A DNA stretch of 9,306 nucleotides from positions 1-9,306 of the forward strand of contig ONSE01000050.1 of NCBI GenBank assembly GCA_900320415.1, written 5' to 3'. Made by a program: the position numbers and the translations under genes. Below are positions 1 through 6,516 of this stretch, in pieces. Origin of the DNA: an uncultured Eubacteriales bacterium. Lineage in GTDB: Bacteria; Bacillota; Clostridia; Oscillospirales; Acutalibacteraceae. Below the pieces are notes generated by a model. The model searched no databases. It worked only from the letters and a program-made list of their open reading frames with translations, and had not been told where the DNA came from. Numbering within the stretch: position 1 is the stretch's first letter; every line of letters begins with the position of its first letter.

Positions 1-217
1 ATTTCTTGTCACTGTCCTTTCCGTCAAATGCAATGCCAAACAGCTGATCAAACGCTCCGTGGGGAGGAATGGCGATGCCGCGTTCCTCGTCACCGAAAAG
101 CAGCAGGGTGTCTCCGGGCTTGATGCCGAAGAGGTCTCTTGCCTGCTTGGGGATAACGATCTGCCCCTTTTCGCCGACCGTTGCGGTCCATACATATTTT
201 CCGTTGGGTGCTTTCAT
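1..217 (-). CDS. AbrB/MazE/SpoVT-family DNA-binding regulator, C-terminus cut by window edge
   Basis: A probable transcription regulator of the AbrB/MazE/SpoVT swapped-hairpin family. Only the first 72 codons are in the window; the rest lies beyond the left edge. Residues about 11-51 carry the family pattern: a Thr-Val then Gly-Glu-Lys-Gly-Gln-Ile-Val-Ile-Pro-Lys strand, an Arg-Asp-Leu-Phe helix, a Gly-Ile-Lys-Pro-Gly-Asp turn, and a closing strand ending Gly-Ile-Ala-Ile-Pro. Proteins of this family dimerise and bind DNA through the swapped beta-hairpins; some are transition-state repressors, others are antitoxins. The ATG at 215-217 is preceded by GAGGTGAG at 222-229, a good ribosome-binding site. 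It has its own promoter, overlapped by an inverted repeat (232-280), so autoregulation is plausible but inferred. Related clostridial genes often precede ABC-transporter genes, but what follows here cannot be seen. Family assignment is secure; target genes are unknown. Confidence 0.86.
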   Translation of the reverse strand, partial: MKAPNGKYVWTATVGEKGQIVIPKQARDLFGIKPGDTLLLFGDEERGIAIPPHGAFDQLFGIAFDGKDSDKK

Positions 218-232
218 TGTTCTCACCTCGTC

Positions 233-259
233 AGTATGATTTGTTATACAAATCATACT
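233..259. repeat. Perfect 11-bp inverted repeat overlapping -10 and start point (probable operator)
   Basis: AGTATGATTTG (233-243) and CAAATCATACT (249-259) are exact reverse complements separated by 5 nt. The repeat covers the -10 hexamer and the predicted transcription start of the AbrB-family gene. One arm lies upstream of the predicted start, so the transcript would not contain both arms. This argues for a protein-binding DNA operator and against an RNA hairpin. A second small palindrome, GTATAC at 262-267, sits in the -35/-10 spacer. The bound protein could be the AbrB-family product itself or another repressor. Confidence 0.72.
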
Positions 260-280
260 TCGTATACCAAGAAATGTCAA
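252..280 (-). promoter_or_regulatory. Sigma-A-type promoter of the AbrB-family gene
   Basis: On the minus strand a perfect -35 hexamer TTGACA (275-280) is separated by 17 nt from a -10 hexamer TATGAT (252-257), one base from consensus. This predicts a start near 245 and a leader of about 28 nt before the ATG at 217. It is the best promoter match I saw in the window. A promoter this strong with an inverted repeat across its -10 suggests a repressed or autoregulated gene. Confidence 0.82.
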
Positions 281-302
281 TAGGAAAAACGATAGCACGT
301 GA

Positions 303-352
303 AAATAATTTAAAACAAGGCGGCGGAAGGAAACCCGCTTTCCTTCCGCCGC
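303..352 (-). terminator. Intrinsic terminator after the MutS-related gene
   Basis: A 14-bp perfect stem pairs 320-333 with 339-352 around a 5-nt loop. The stem is GC-rich at its base (GCGGCGGAAGG paired with CCTTCCGCCGC). Read on the minus strand it is followed by a T-rich tail, roughly CTTGTTTTAAATTATTTT (303-319). No T-tract follows on the plus strand, so it ends the transcript of the MutS-related gene, 21 nt after its stop codon. Confidence 0.88.
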
Positions 353-373
353 GGAGAGTGCCCCACCGCGCCC

Positions 374-1993
374 TTAAGCGCAGTTTTGCATGGAGAGCTG
401 TAATTGTGCGAACGATACGCCGTACTTCTCGGCGATGTCCCTTGCGTAGCTGACGCCCTCGGGCGGCGCAAGGTAGACCTTGTAGGAGCGCTGTCCCTCG
501 TGGACGCCCGTGATGAGGGAGGCGACGTCCAGATCGCCCCTGAGGGAGTTGAACTCGTCGGGGTCGGCCGCGAGATCGTGCATATGGGTGTTGAACACGG
601 TTCTCGCGCCAAGGCAGCGCATGGCTCTGACGACGTCCTTGGCGATGTAGAGTCCCTCGGTAAAGGAGGTAGTGGCGAGGGACTCGTTGAAGAGCAGCAG
701 GCTCTTGTCGGTCGCCTCGGTGAAGATCGCGCTGATCCTCTTGGATTCCTCGCCCAGACGGCCGAGGTTCACGGTCTGGTTCTCGTCGGCGGGGAAGTGG
801 GTGAAGATGTTGTCGCAGGGGGAGAGGGAAACGGACTGGGCGGGGACGTAGATGCCGTGCTGTGCCAGCAGGAAAAGAATGCCGATCGCCTGCGTAAAGG
901 TGGTTTTGCCGCCCTTGTTGGGGCCTGTCATAATATAGATACCGTGATTTTTTGCGAACTCAAAGTCATTGCGCACAACATCGAGGGAGGCGCCGCCGAG
1001 GATCTGGATCGCCATTTTCAGGTTGTAGATGCCCTTGGAACAGAGAGACTTGCTCTCGGCGCTGAGGATCTCGGGCCTTGCCATCGGCAGTCCGCAGCCG
1101 ATGACCTTGCTGCAGAAGTCCGCCCATCTGGTGTAGAAGATGAACTCGGGAATGAATCTGGTCAGGCTGTAACCGCTGATGTTCACGTAGCGGGAGAGGG
1201 TGCTTTTGAGATTTTTGACAGTGCCGCCGAGCATCTCGGTGACGGCGCGGCAGAGTCCGTTCATCAGAGGGTCGCTTTCGCCCGAAGTGCCGACGGTGCG
1301 CATTTTTGACATACCGAAGGATGCTTTGCCGTCGAGCATTTCGCCGACCTTGGGCAGGAAGCCGATGAACCTGTCGAGGATTCCCGTGTGGTTGAAGGTT
1401 TCGTGATTGATGGACATGATGCCCACCTCCACAGGGCGCAGGCTGCTGTCGAGGTTGACGCCGAGCGTGATGCTCTTGATCTCGGAGGTTTCGGTCAGCA
1501 GGGACTTGATATCCCTGCGCAGGTATTCGAAGCCGCTTTCATTGTAAATGGCGGCGACATAGTCGCGCAGCTGTCTGAGACCCTCGGACTTGACGGGATT
1601 CTCGGTCAGGGTGCGGTGCAGGTCGGCGATGCAGTCGATGTAGACCTCCAGCTCATGCAGACGGTTGATCAGCTGCCAGAGGGGGGCGACCGTGTCGTCG
1701 TGGAAGGAAGCGCCGAGTGATTTGAGATACTCGAGCTGGTCGAGGGTGTTTTTGATGTTGTCCCTGAGGGCGGGATAGTTCATGACGTCCTCAAAGACGT
1801 CGCAGCGGTAGCGGATGATCGAGGGATCGCTCTCGAGCTTGAGCAGCATACCTCTGATGACGCTCTTCTCGTAGGCGTTTTTTGCGACATTGTCAAGGAT
1901 GTATTCCAGTGAAAGGTCGTTGATCGTGTTGTCTCCGAGGGTTTTGAAGGCGGGGGTTGTGCCGGCGGGATAAAGTAAGCTGAAGTTCTCCAT
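374..1993 (-). CDS. MutS-related ATPase lacking mismatch-recognition domain
   Basis: A 539-residue relative of the DNA mismatch-repair ATPase MutS. The C-terminal ATPase domain is clear: Walker A GPNKGGKTT at residues 357-365 (MutS has GPNMGGKST), a Gly-Arg-Leu-Gly-Glu-Glu-Ser signature-like segment at about 411-417, a Walker B region at 432-438, and an Asn-Thr-His-x-His motif at 468-472. Residues about 25-340 resemble the MutS core/lever region. The N-terminal mismatch-reading domain with its Phe-x-Glu motif is missing, and so is the C-terminal Smr nuclease domain of MutS2. Canonical MutS is about 850 residues and MutS2 about 780. The Walker B Asp is replaced by Asn (LLLFNES), with the catalytic Glu kept. 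ATG at 1991-1993 follows AAAGGAG at 2004-2010. It has its own promoter and terminator, so it appears monocistronic. A canonical mismatch-repair role is unlikely; the true function is unknown. Confidence 0.87.
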   Translation of the reverse strand: MENFSLLYPAGTTPAFKTLGDNTINDLSLEYILDNVAKNAYEKSVIRGMLLKLESDPSIIRYRCDVFEDVMNYPALRDNIKNTLDQLEYLKSLGASFHDDTVAPLWQLINRLHELEVYIDCIADLHRTLTENPVKSEGLRQLRDYVAAIYNESGFEYLRRDIKSLLTETSEIKSITLGVNLDSSLRPVEVGIMSINHETFNHTGILDRFIGFLPKVGEMLDGKASFGMSKMRTVGTSGESDPLMNGLCRAVTEMLGGTVKNLKSTLSRYVNISGYSLTRFIPEFIFYTRWADFCSKVIGCGLPMARPEILSAESKSLCSKGIYNLKMAIQILGGASLDVVRNDFEFAKNHGIYIMTGPNKGGKTTFTQAIGILFLLAQHGIYVPAQSVSLSPCDNIFTHFPADENQTVNLGRLGEESKRISAIFTEATDKSLLLFNESLATTSFTEGLYIAKDVVRAMRCLGARTVFNTHMHDLAADPDEFNSLRGDLDVASLITGVHEGQRSYKVYLAPPEGVSYARDIAEKYGVSFAQLQLSMQNCA

Positions 1994-2003
1994 GATGATG
2001 ACT

Positions 2004-2010
2004 CTCCTTT
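2004..2010 (-). promoter_or_regulatory. Ribosome-binding site of the MutS-related gene
   Basis: AAAGGAG on the minus strand, 10 nt before the ATG at 1991-1993. It supports that ATG as the start; no other in-frame ATG lies close to it. Confidence 0.75.
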
Positions 2011-2063
2011 TCTCTGTCGTGATCGTTTTTTCTTGAAGCGGGTTTTGTGTTTTCGTTGTCTTT

Positions 2064-2092
2064 ATTGTAAACCCGAATCAAGAAAATTTCAA
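2064..2092 (-). promoter_or_regulatory. Promoter of the MutS-related gene
   Basis: On the minus strand a -35 hexamer TTGAAA (2087-2092) is followed after exactly 17 nt by a -10 hexamer TACAAT (2064-2069). Transcription would start near 2057, giving a leader of about 64 nt. It lies between the operon terminator (2149-2184) and the gene, which supports separate transcription. I see no clear operator in the leader. Confidence 0.72.
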
Positions 2093-2142
2093 TCAATCCT
2101 TGAGGATCTCACGCAAGCCTAATAACACAAACTAAACGGAAA

Positions 2143-2184
2143 GTTGAAAAAATCCCGATAAGACAACAGTCTTATCAGGATTTT
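2143..2184 (-). terminator. Intrinsic terminator of the gltB-gltD-pyrG-dapL operon
   Basis: A 16-position stem pairs 2149-2164 with 2169-2184 around a 4-nt loop. Its only imperfect pair (2156 with 2177) is a G-U wobble in minus-strand RNA but a C-A mismatch in plus-strand RNA. This indicates that it works for the minus strand. The minus-strand hairpin runs into a six-T tract (2147-2152), partly inside the stem base. It starts 18 nt after the dapL stop codon. Confidence 0.88.
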
Positions 2185-2201
2185 CCAAAGAGAAAGTAAA
2201 T

Positions 2202-3386
2202 TTATCGTTGATTAATCAATGCCTTGATCCTCTCCACAGCCTCCACGGTTTTCTCATAGGAGCCGAAGGAGGTCAGGCGGAAATAGCCCTTTCCGTTTTC
2301 GCCGAATCCCTCTCCGGGGGTGCCGACGACGGCGGCGTTTTCGAGGAGATAGTCAAAGAACTCCCAGCTGCCCATGCCGTTGGGGCACTCCAGCCAGATG
2401 TAGGGGGAGTTTTTGCCGCCCGTGTAGTAGATGCCCAGCTCGTCGAGCGCGTCGGAGATCACCTGCGCGTTCCTGCGGTAATAGTCGAGGTTATGACGGA
2501 TCTGGCGCAGCCCCTCATCGCTGAAAACAGCTGCGGCGGCGCACTGGACAGGCCATGAAACGCCGTTGAACTTGGTCGCCTGACGGCGGTACCACATCGC
2601 GTGCAGGCTGTGACCGTCCCTGACAAGCTCCTTCGGGATCACGGTGTAGCCGCAGCGCGTGCCCGTAAAGCCTGCCGTCTTGGAGAGGGAGCACAGCTCG
2701 ATGGCGCATTCTCTCGCGCCCTCGACCGAGAAAATGGAACGGGGAGAATCGTCCTTGATGAAAGCCTCATACGCCGCGTCATAGAGAATCAGCGCGTCAT
2801 TTTCGAGGGCGTAGTCCACCCAGACCTTGAGCTGCTCCGCGCTGTAAGCCGCGCCTGTGGGGTTGTTGGGGGAGCAGAGATAGATGATGTCCGCCTTCAC
2901 GCTTTTGTCAGGCATTGCGAGGAAGTGGTTTTCCTTTCCGGAGGAGGCGTAGATGATTTTTCTGCCTGCCATCAGGTTCGCGTCAACATAGACGGGATAA
3001 ACAGGGTCGGTGACGAGAATGGTATTGTCCTGCGCAAAAATGTCGGGCAGGTTGCCGCAGTCGGACTTCGCGCCGTCCGAGACAAAGATCTCATCGGGGA
3101 GAACCGTCACGCCGAAGCTCTTGTAATAGCCCGAAATAGCCTCGCGCACAAAGTCGTAGCCCTCGTATTCGGGATAGCCCTTGAAGGTTTCCTGATAGAG
3201 CAGATCCTCGCAGCCCTTTTTCATGGCTGCAACGACGATCGGGGCGAGAGGAAGCGTCACATCGCCGATACCGAGCCGTATGATTTCCTTTTCGGGATGG
3301 GCGGCGGCGAATTCGCCTGTCTTGCGCGCCACGTCCGCGAAGAGATAGTTCGGAACAAGTCTGTCAAAATATTCATTTACTTTCAT
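2202..3386 (-). CDS. dapL: LL-diaminopimelate aminotransferase
   Basis: A PLP-dependent fold-type I aminotransferase that converts L-tetrahydrodipicolinate to LL-2,6-diaminopimelate with glutamate as amino donor. This single step bypasses the DapD/DapC/DapE route to lysine and peptidoglycan. The 394-residue protein has the DapL hallmarks: IRLGIGDVTLPL near residues 36-47, Ser-Asp-Gly-Ala-Lys at 103-107, PNNPTG at 173-178, Tyr-Asp at 202-203, the PLP-binding Lys236 in SLSKTAGFTG, and the substrate-carboxylate Arg370 in FRLTSFG. The length is normal (about 400). I chose the ATG at 3384-3386: the site TGAGG lies 7 nt upstream, at normal spacing. An in-frame TTG two codons earlier (3390-3392) would sit directly against that site. 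It is last in the operon, 8 nt after pyrG. Its by-product 2-oxoglutarate is a substrate of glutamate synthase, encoded upstream in the same operon. Confidence 0.95.
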   Translation of the reverse strand: MKVNEYFDRLVPNYLFADVARKTGEFAAAHPEKEIIRLGIGDVTLPLAPIVVAAMKKGCEDLLYQETFKGYPEYEGYDFVREAISGYYKSFGVTVLPDEIFVSDGAKSDCGNLPDIFAQDNTILVTDPVYPVYVDANLMAGRKIIYASSGKENHFLAMPDKSVKADIIYLCSPNNPTGAAYSAEQLKVWVDYALENDALILYDAAYEAFIKDDSPRSIFSVEGARECAIELCSLSKTAGFTGTRCGYTVIPKELVRDGHSLHAMWYRRQATKFNGVSWPVQCAAAAVFSDEGLRQIRHNLDYYRRNAQVISDALDELGIYYTGGKNSPYIWLECPNGMGSWEFFDYLLENAAVVGTPGEGFGENGKGYFRLTSFGSYEKTVEAVERIKALINQR

Positions 3387-3397
3387 CGTCAACCTCA
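3387..3397 (-). promoter_or_regulatory. pyrG stop / dapL ribosome-binding site junction
   Basis: Minus-strand TGAGGT (3392-3397) contains both the pyrG TGA stop (3395-3397) and the dapL Shine-Dalgarno core, followed by the dapL ATG (3384-3386) after 5 nt. A terminating ribosome covers the initiation site, so translational coupling is likely. This spacing decides the ATG as the dapL start. Confidence 0.75.
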
Positions 3398-5005
3398 GTC
3401 TGCTTGATATTTATTGTCAGCCGCCGCGCCGATGAATGCTGCGAACAGCGGATGGGGCTTGTTGGGGCGGCTCTTGAATTCGGGGTGGTACTGCACGCCG
3501 ACATAGAAATCACGGTCGGAAAGCTCGACGGTCTCCACCAGTCTGCCGTCGGGAGAAAGTCCCGAGAGCGTCAGACCTGCGTCCTGAAGGGCGGCGCGGT
3601 AGTCGTTGTTGAACTCATAGCGGTGGCGGTGGCGTTCGCTGATTTCCTTCACGCCGTAGGCCTTTGCCATGGCGGTGCCGTCCCGGATCACACAGGGGTA
3701 GGCGCCCAGCCGCAGGGTGCCGCCCTTGTCGGTATCGCCGGTCTGCCCGGGGAGAAAGTCGATGACCTTCGGCACATCCTGCGCGAACTCGCCCGAATTG
3801 GCGTTTTTGATCTTCGCCACGTTCCGCGCGAACTCGATCACGGCGATCTGCATACCGAGACAGATGCCGAAGTAGGGGATATGATTTTCTCTCGCGAACC
3901 GCGCGGCGAGGATCATGCCCTCGATGCCGCGCGAGCCGAAGCCGCCGGGGACGATAATGCCGTTCAGACCTCCGAGCGTTTCTCCGACGTTTTCGGCAGT
4001 AAGCTGTTCGGAATCGATCCAGCGGATATCGATCTCCGCGTCACGGTAGTAGCCCGCGTGGCGCAGCGCCTCCGCGACGGAGAGATACGCGTCGTGCAGC
4101 TCCACATATTTTCCGACCAGACCGATGGAGACGGTCTTTTCTCTTGTCTTGATCCGCTCGACCATGTGCTCCCAGTCGGAGAGGTCGGGCTTTTGGCTGT
4201 CTATTTGCAGCTCGCGGCAGACGATATCGGAAAGGTGCGCCTTCTCGAGCATCAGCGGCGCCTCGTAGAGCACGGGCAGAGTGAGGTTTTCGATCACACA
4301 ATCTCTTCTCACGTTGCAGAAGCCCGCGATCTTCTCAAATATCGCTGCGTCGGTGATCGGCTCGTCACATCTGAGAATGATGATGTCGGGAGAAATGCCG
4401 AGTCCCTGCAGTTCCTTGACGCTGTGCTGCGTCGGCTTGCTCTTGTGCTCGCCTGACGCCTTGAGGTAGGGAACCAGAGTGACGTGGATGTACAGGCGGT
4501 TCTCCTTGCCGACCTCGCGTCCGACCTGACGGATCGCCTCCAGAAAGGGCTGGCTCTCAATGTCGCCGATGGTGCCGCCGATTTCGGTGATGACGACGTC
4601 CGCGTCGGATTTCTTGCCGACGCTGTAAACGAAGCGTTTAATTTCATCGGTGATGTGTGGGATCACCTGCACGGTTTTTCCGAGGTATTCTCCGTGCCTC
4701 TCCTTTGCGAGCACGTTGGAATAGACCTTGCCCGTGGTGAGGTTCGAGAACTGGTTGAGATCCTCGTCGATGAATCTCTCGTAGTGTCCCAGATCGAGAT
4801 CGGTCTCCGCGCCGTCCTCGGTGACGAACACCTCGCCGTGCTGGTAGGGACTCATGGTGCCGGGGTCAACGTTGATGTAGGGGTCGAGCTTCTGCGCCGC
4901 GACCTTCAGACCTCTCGCCTTGAGCAGCCGCCCGAGAGAAGCGGCGGTGATGCCCTTGCCGAGTCCCGAAACAACGCCGCCCGTTACGAAAATGTATTTA
5001 GTCAT
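3395..5005 (-). CDS. pyrG: CTP synthase (glutamine-hydrolysing)
   Basis: Catalyses ATP-dependent amination of UTP to CTP using ammonia from glutamine, the last step of pyrimidine nucleotide synthesis; the cytosolic enzyme is a tetramer. At 536 residues it has the usual length and both domains. The synthase domain (about 1-270) has the opening TGGVVSGLGKG with P-loop residues at 13-19, the conserved DPYINVDPGTMSPYQHGEV block at 41-59, and Glu-Ile-Gly-Gly-Thr-Ile-Gly-Asp-Ile-Glu at 141-150. The class I glutamine amidotransferase domain (about 293-530) has the oxyanion loop GGFGSRG at 354-360, nucleophile Cys382 in GICLGMQ, and the His507/Glu509 pair in YHPEF. All catalytic residues are present. 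ATG at 5003-5005 has TGAGGT upstream, overlapping the gltD stop. Many Bacillota control pyrG by reiterative transcription at its own promoter. Here it is internal to an operon with an 8-nt upstream gap, and I see no such leader. Confidence 0.98.
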   Translation of the reverse strand: MTKYIFVTGGVVSGLGKGITAASLGRLLKARGLKVAAQKLDPYINVDPGTMSPYQHGEVFVTEDGAETDLDLGHYERFIDEDLNQFSNLTTGKVYSNVLAKERHGEYLGKTVQVIPHITDEIKRFVYSVGKKSDADVVITEIGGTIGDIESQPFLEAIRQVGREVGKENRLYIHVTLVPYLKASGEHKSKPTQHSVKELQGLGISPDIIILRCDEPITDAAIFEKIAGFCNVRRDCVIENLTLPVLYEAPLMLEKAHLSDIVCRELQIDSQKPDLSDWEHMVERIKTREKTVSIGLVGKYVELHDAYLSVAEALRHAGYYRDAEIDIRWIDSEQLTAENVGETLGGLNGIIVPGGFGSRGIEGMILAARFARENHIPYFGICLGMQIAVIEFARNVAKIKNANSGEFAQDVPKVIDFLPGQTGDTDKGGTLRLGAYPCVIRDGTAMAKAYGVKEISERHRHRYEFNNDYRAALQDAGLTLSGLSPDGRLVETVELSDRDFYVGVQYHPEFKSRPNKPHPLFAAFIGAAADNKYQAD

Positions 5006-5016
5006 ATTCTACCTCA
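5006..5016 (-). promoter_or_regulatory. gltD stop / pyrG ribosome-binding site junction
   Basis: Minus-strand TGAGGT (5011-5016) holds the gltD TGA stop and the pyrG Shine-Dalgarno core, with the pyrG ATG 5 nt further on. The geometry is identical to the pyrG/dapL junction. It points to coupled translation and leaves no room for a separate pyrG promoter or attenuator between the genes. Confidence 0.75.
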
Positions 5017-6498
5017 CAGATTGCTGTAGCCCATCAGATCCGCGTCCACTTCCTTGGCGCAGTCCACACCCTCGCGGATGGCGCGCACAACGAGCGACTG
5101 ACCGCTGTGCATATCGCCTGCTGCATAAACGTTCTCCGCGTTTGTGAGATGGGTATTCCTGCCGGTCGCGACGTTGGTTCTCGCGTCGGTGTTCACGCCG
5201 AACGCCTCGGTCACATAGCTCTCGCTGCCGAGGAAGCCCGCCGCAATCAGCACCAGCTCCGCGTCGACCTCGTACTCCGAGCCTTCCACGGGAACCATGC
5301 TGAGCCTGCCTGTTTTATTATCCTTTTCGGCGGCGAGCTTCACGAGGACGGCTCCTCTCAGCCTTCCGCCTTCGTCCTTCAAAAATTCTTTTACGGTCGT
5401 CTGATAGACTCTCGGGTCGCTGCCAAAGACGGCGGCAGCCTCCTCCTGACCGTAGTCGGTCTTGCTGACGCGCGGCCATTCGGGCCAGGGATTGTTATCG
5501 GCTCTGGTTTCGGGAAGGGGAGGCATCATCTCGAGCTGCGTCACGCTTTTCGCACCGTGACGCACGCAGGTGCCCACACAGTCGTTGCCCGTGTCGCCGC
5601 CGCCGATAACAATCACGTTTTTGTCCCTCGCGGAGATATATGTGCCCTCCTGTAACCCGTTGTCCAGCAGAGCCTTTGTGGTGGACTTCAGAAAATCCAC
5701 CGCGAAATATACCCCCTCTGCCTCTCTTCCCGGCACATTGATATCACGCGGACGGGACGCGCCGCAGGCGAGGATCACGCGGTCATACTGCTGCCGCAGC
5801 TCCTCGGCGGTCAGGTCAACACCGATGTTGGTGTTGGTGATGAAGGTCACGCCCTCTGCCTTCATCATGTTTGTTTTGCGCTCGATGACGTGCTTCTCGA
5901 GCTTCATGTTGGGGATGCCGTACATCAGAAGACCTCCCACGCGGTCGCTGCGCTCGTAAACCGTCACGCTGTGACCCCTGCGGTTGAGCAGCTCCGCCGC
6001 CGCCAGCCCCGCGGGACCCGAGCCAACCACCGCTACGCGCTTTCCCGTGCGTACCTTGGGCGGATTCGGCCGGGCGAGGCCCTGGCAATAGGCGTTTTCG
6101 ATGATGCTGTATTCGTTTGCCCGGACTGTCACCGCGTCGCCGTTCGCGCCGCAGGTACACGCTTTTTCGCAAAGGGCGGGACAGACGCGCGAGGTGAATT
6201 CGGGGAAGGGATTGGTGAGGGAGAGTCGTTCGTAAGCCTGTTTCCAGGCGTTGAGGCTGACGAGGTGGTTCCACTCGGGGATAAGGTTGTTCAGCGGACA
6301 GCCCGAAATCATGCCGCTGATGACCGTGCCCGACTGGCAGAACGGCACACCGCAGTTCATGCACCGCTCGCCCTGCTTTTTCTGCTCCTGTTCGGAGAGC
6401 GGCGTGTGAAACTCATTGAAATGCTTGATTCGCTCGGAAACTGCGTCCGCAGGCGCTTCCTTCCTCGCGTATTCCATAAATCCAAAGGGATTTCCCAT
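5014..6498 (-). CDS. gltD: Glutamate synthase (NADPH) small subunit
   Basis: The beta subunit of NADPH-dependent glutamate synthase. It takes electrons from NADPH through FAD and passes them via iron-sulfur clusters to the FMN and 3Fe-4S centre of GltB. At 494 residues it has normal length. The N-terminal part carries two cysteine groups for 4Fe-4S clusters: Cys46, 49, 54 and 67 (CMNCGVPFC then GCPLNN) and Cys106, 110, 114 and 116 (CPALCEKACTC). The FAD-binding motif Val-Val-Gly-Ser-Gly-Pro-Ala-Gly is at 157-164, the NADPH-binding GGGDTG at 299-304, and the C-terminal FAD contact Ala-Ala-Gly-Asp-Met at 459-463. ATG at 6496-6498 lies 15 nt after the gltB stop with AAGGAGGG between. Related proteins (dihydropyrimidine dehydrogenase N-terminus, ferredoxin:NADP reductase NfnB) share this fold, but adjacency to gltB makes the GltD assignment firm. 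Confidence 0.97.
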   Translation of the reverse strand: MGNPFGFMEYARKEAPADAVSERIKHFNEFHTPLSEQEQKKQGERCMNCGVPFCQSGTVISGMISGCPLNNLIPEWNHLVSLNAWKQAYERLSLTNPFPEFTSRVCPALCEKACTCGANGDAVTVRANEYSIIENAYCQGLARPNPPKVRTGKRVAVVGSGPAGLAAAELLNRRGHSVTVYERSDRVGGLLMYGIPNMKLEKHVIERKTNMMKAEGVTFITNTNIGVDLTAEELRQQYDRVILACGASRPRDINVPGREAEGVYFAVDFLKSTTKALLDNGLQEGTYISARDKNVIVIGGGDTGNDCVGTCVRHGAKSVTQLEMMPPLPETRADNNPWPEWPRVSKTDYGQEEAAAVFGSDPRVYQTTVKEFLKDEGGRLRGAVLVKLAAEKDNKTGRLSMVPVEGSEYEVDAELVLIAAGFLGSESYVTEAFGVNTDARTNVATGRNTHLTNAENVYAAGDMHSGQSLVVRAIREGVDCAKEVDADLMGYSNL

Positions 6499-6507
6499 TT
6501 TGTATTG

Positions 6508-6516
6508 CCCTCCTTA
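6508..6516 (-). promoter_or_regulatory. gltB stop / gltD ribosome-binding site junction
   Basis: Minus-strand TAAGGAGGG joins the gltB TAA stop (6514-6516) to a strong Shine-Dalgarno AGGAGGG, 9 nt before the gltD ATG (6496-6498). It supports co-translation of the two glutamate synthase subunits, which are needed together. Confidence 0.75.

Noticed and set aside
218..373. Possible small RNA or gene between the AbrB-family gene and the MutS-related gene
   Set aside because: The stretch is explained by the AbrB promoter/operator and the MutS-gene terminator. Nothing else is evident.
404..1309. A 301-codon open frame on the plus strand opposite the MutS-related gene
   Set aside because: Antisense shadow of a gene with visible ATPase motifs. 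Its composition is repetitive Val-Gly-Asp-Glu with no motif, and no promoter or ribosome site supports it.
1893..2096. A 67-codon minus-strand frame overlapping the start of the MutS-related gene
   Set aside because: It overlaps the promoter and the first 100 bases of the real gene in another frame, is highly charged and has no domain. No ribosome site was seen.
2096..2107. Small inverted repeat ATCC-TTGA-GGAT just upstream of the MutS-related gene's -35 box
   Set aside because: Arms are only 4 bp and expected by chance; it is no more than a weak hint of an operator.
3387..3392. TTG at 3390-3392 as the dapL start
   Set aside because: It directly abuts the Shine-Dalgarno GAGG, leaving no proper spacing. 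The ATG two codons later has normal spacing.
3404..5029. Long open frames of 350 and 181 codons on the plus strand opposite pyrG
   Set aside because: They lie wholly antisense to a clearly conserved CTP synthase. Their translations are Val/Gly/Asp/Leu-rich with no recognisable domain. Codon bias in the real gene leaves few stops in the opposite frame. No ribosome site or promoter was seen.
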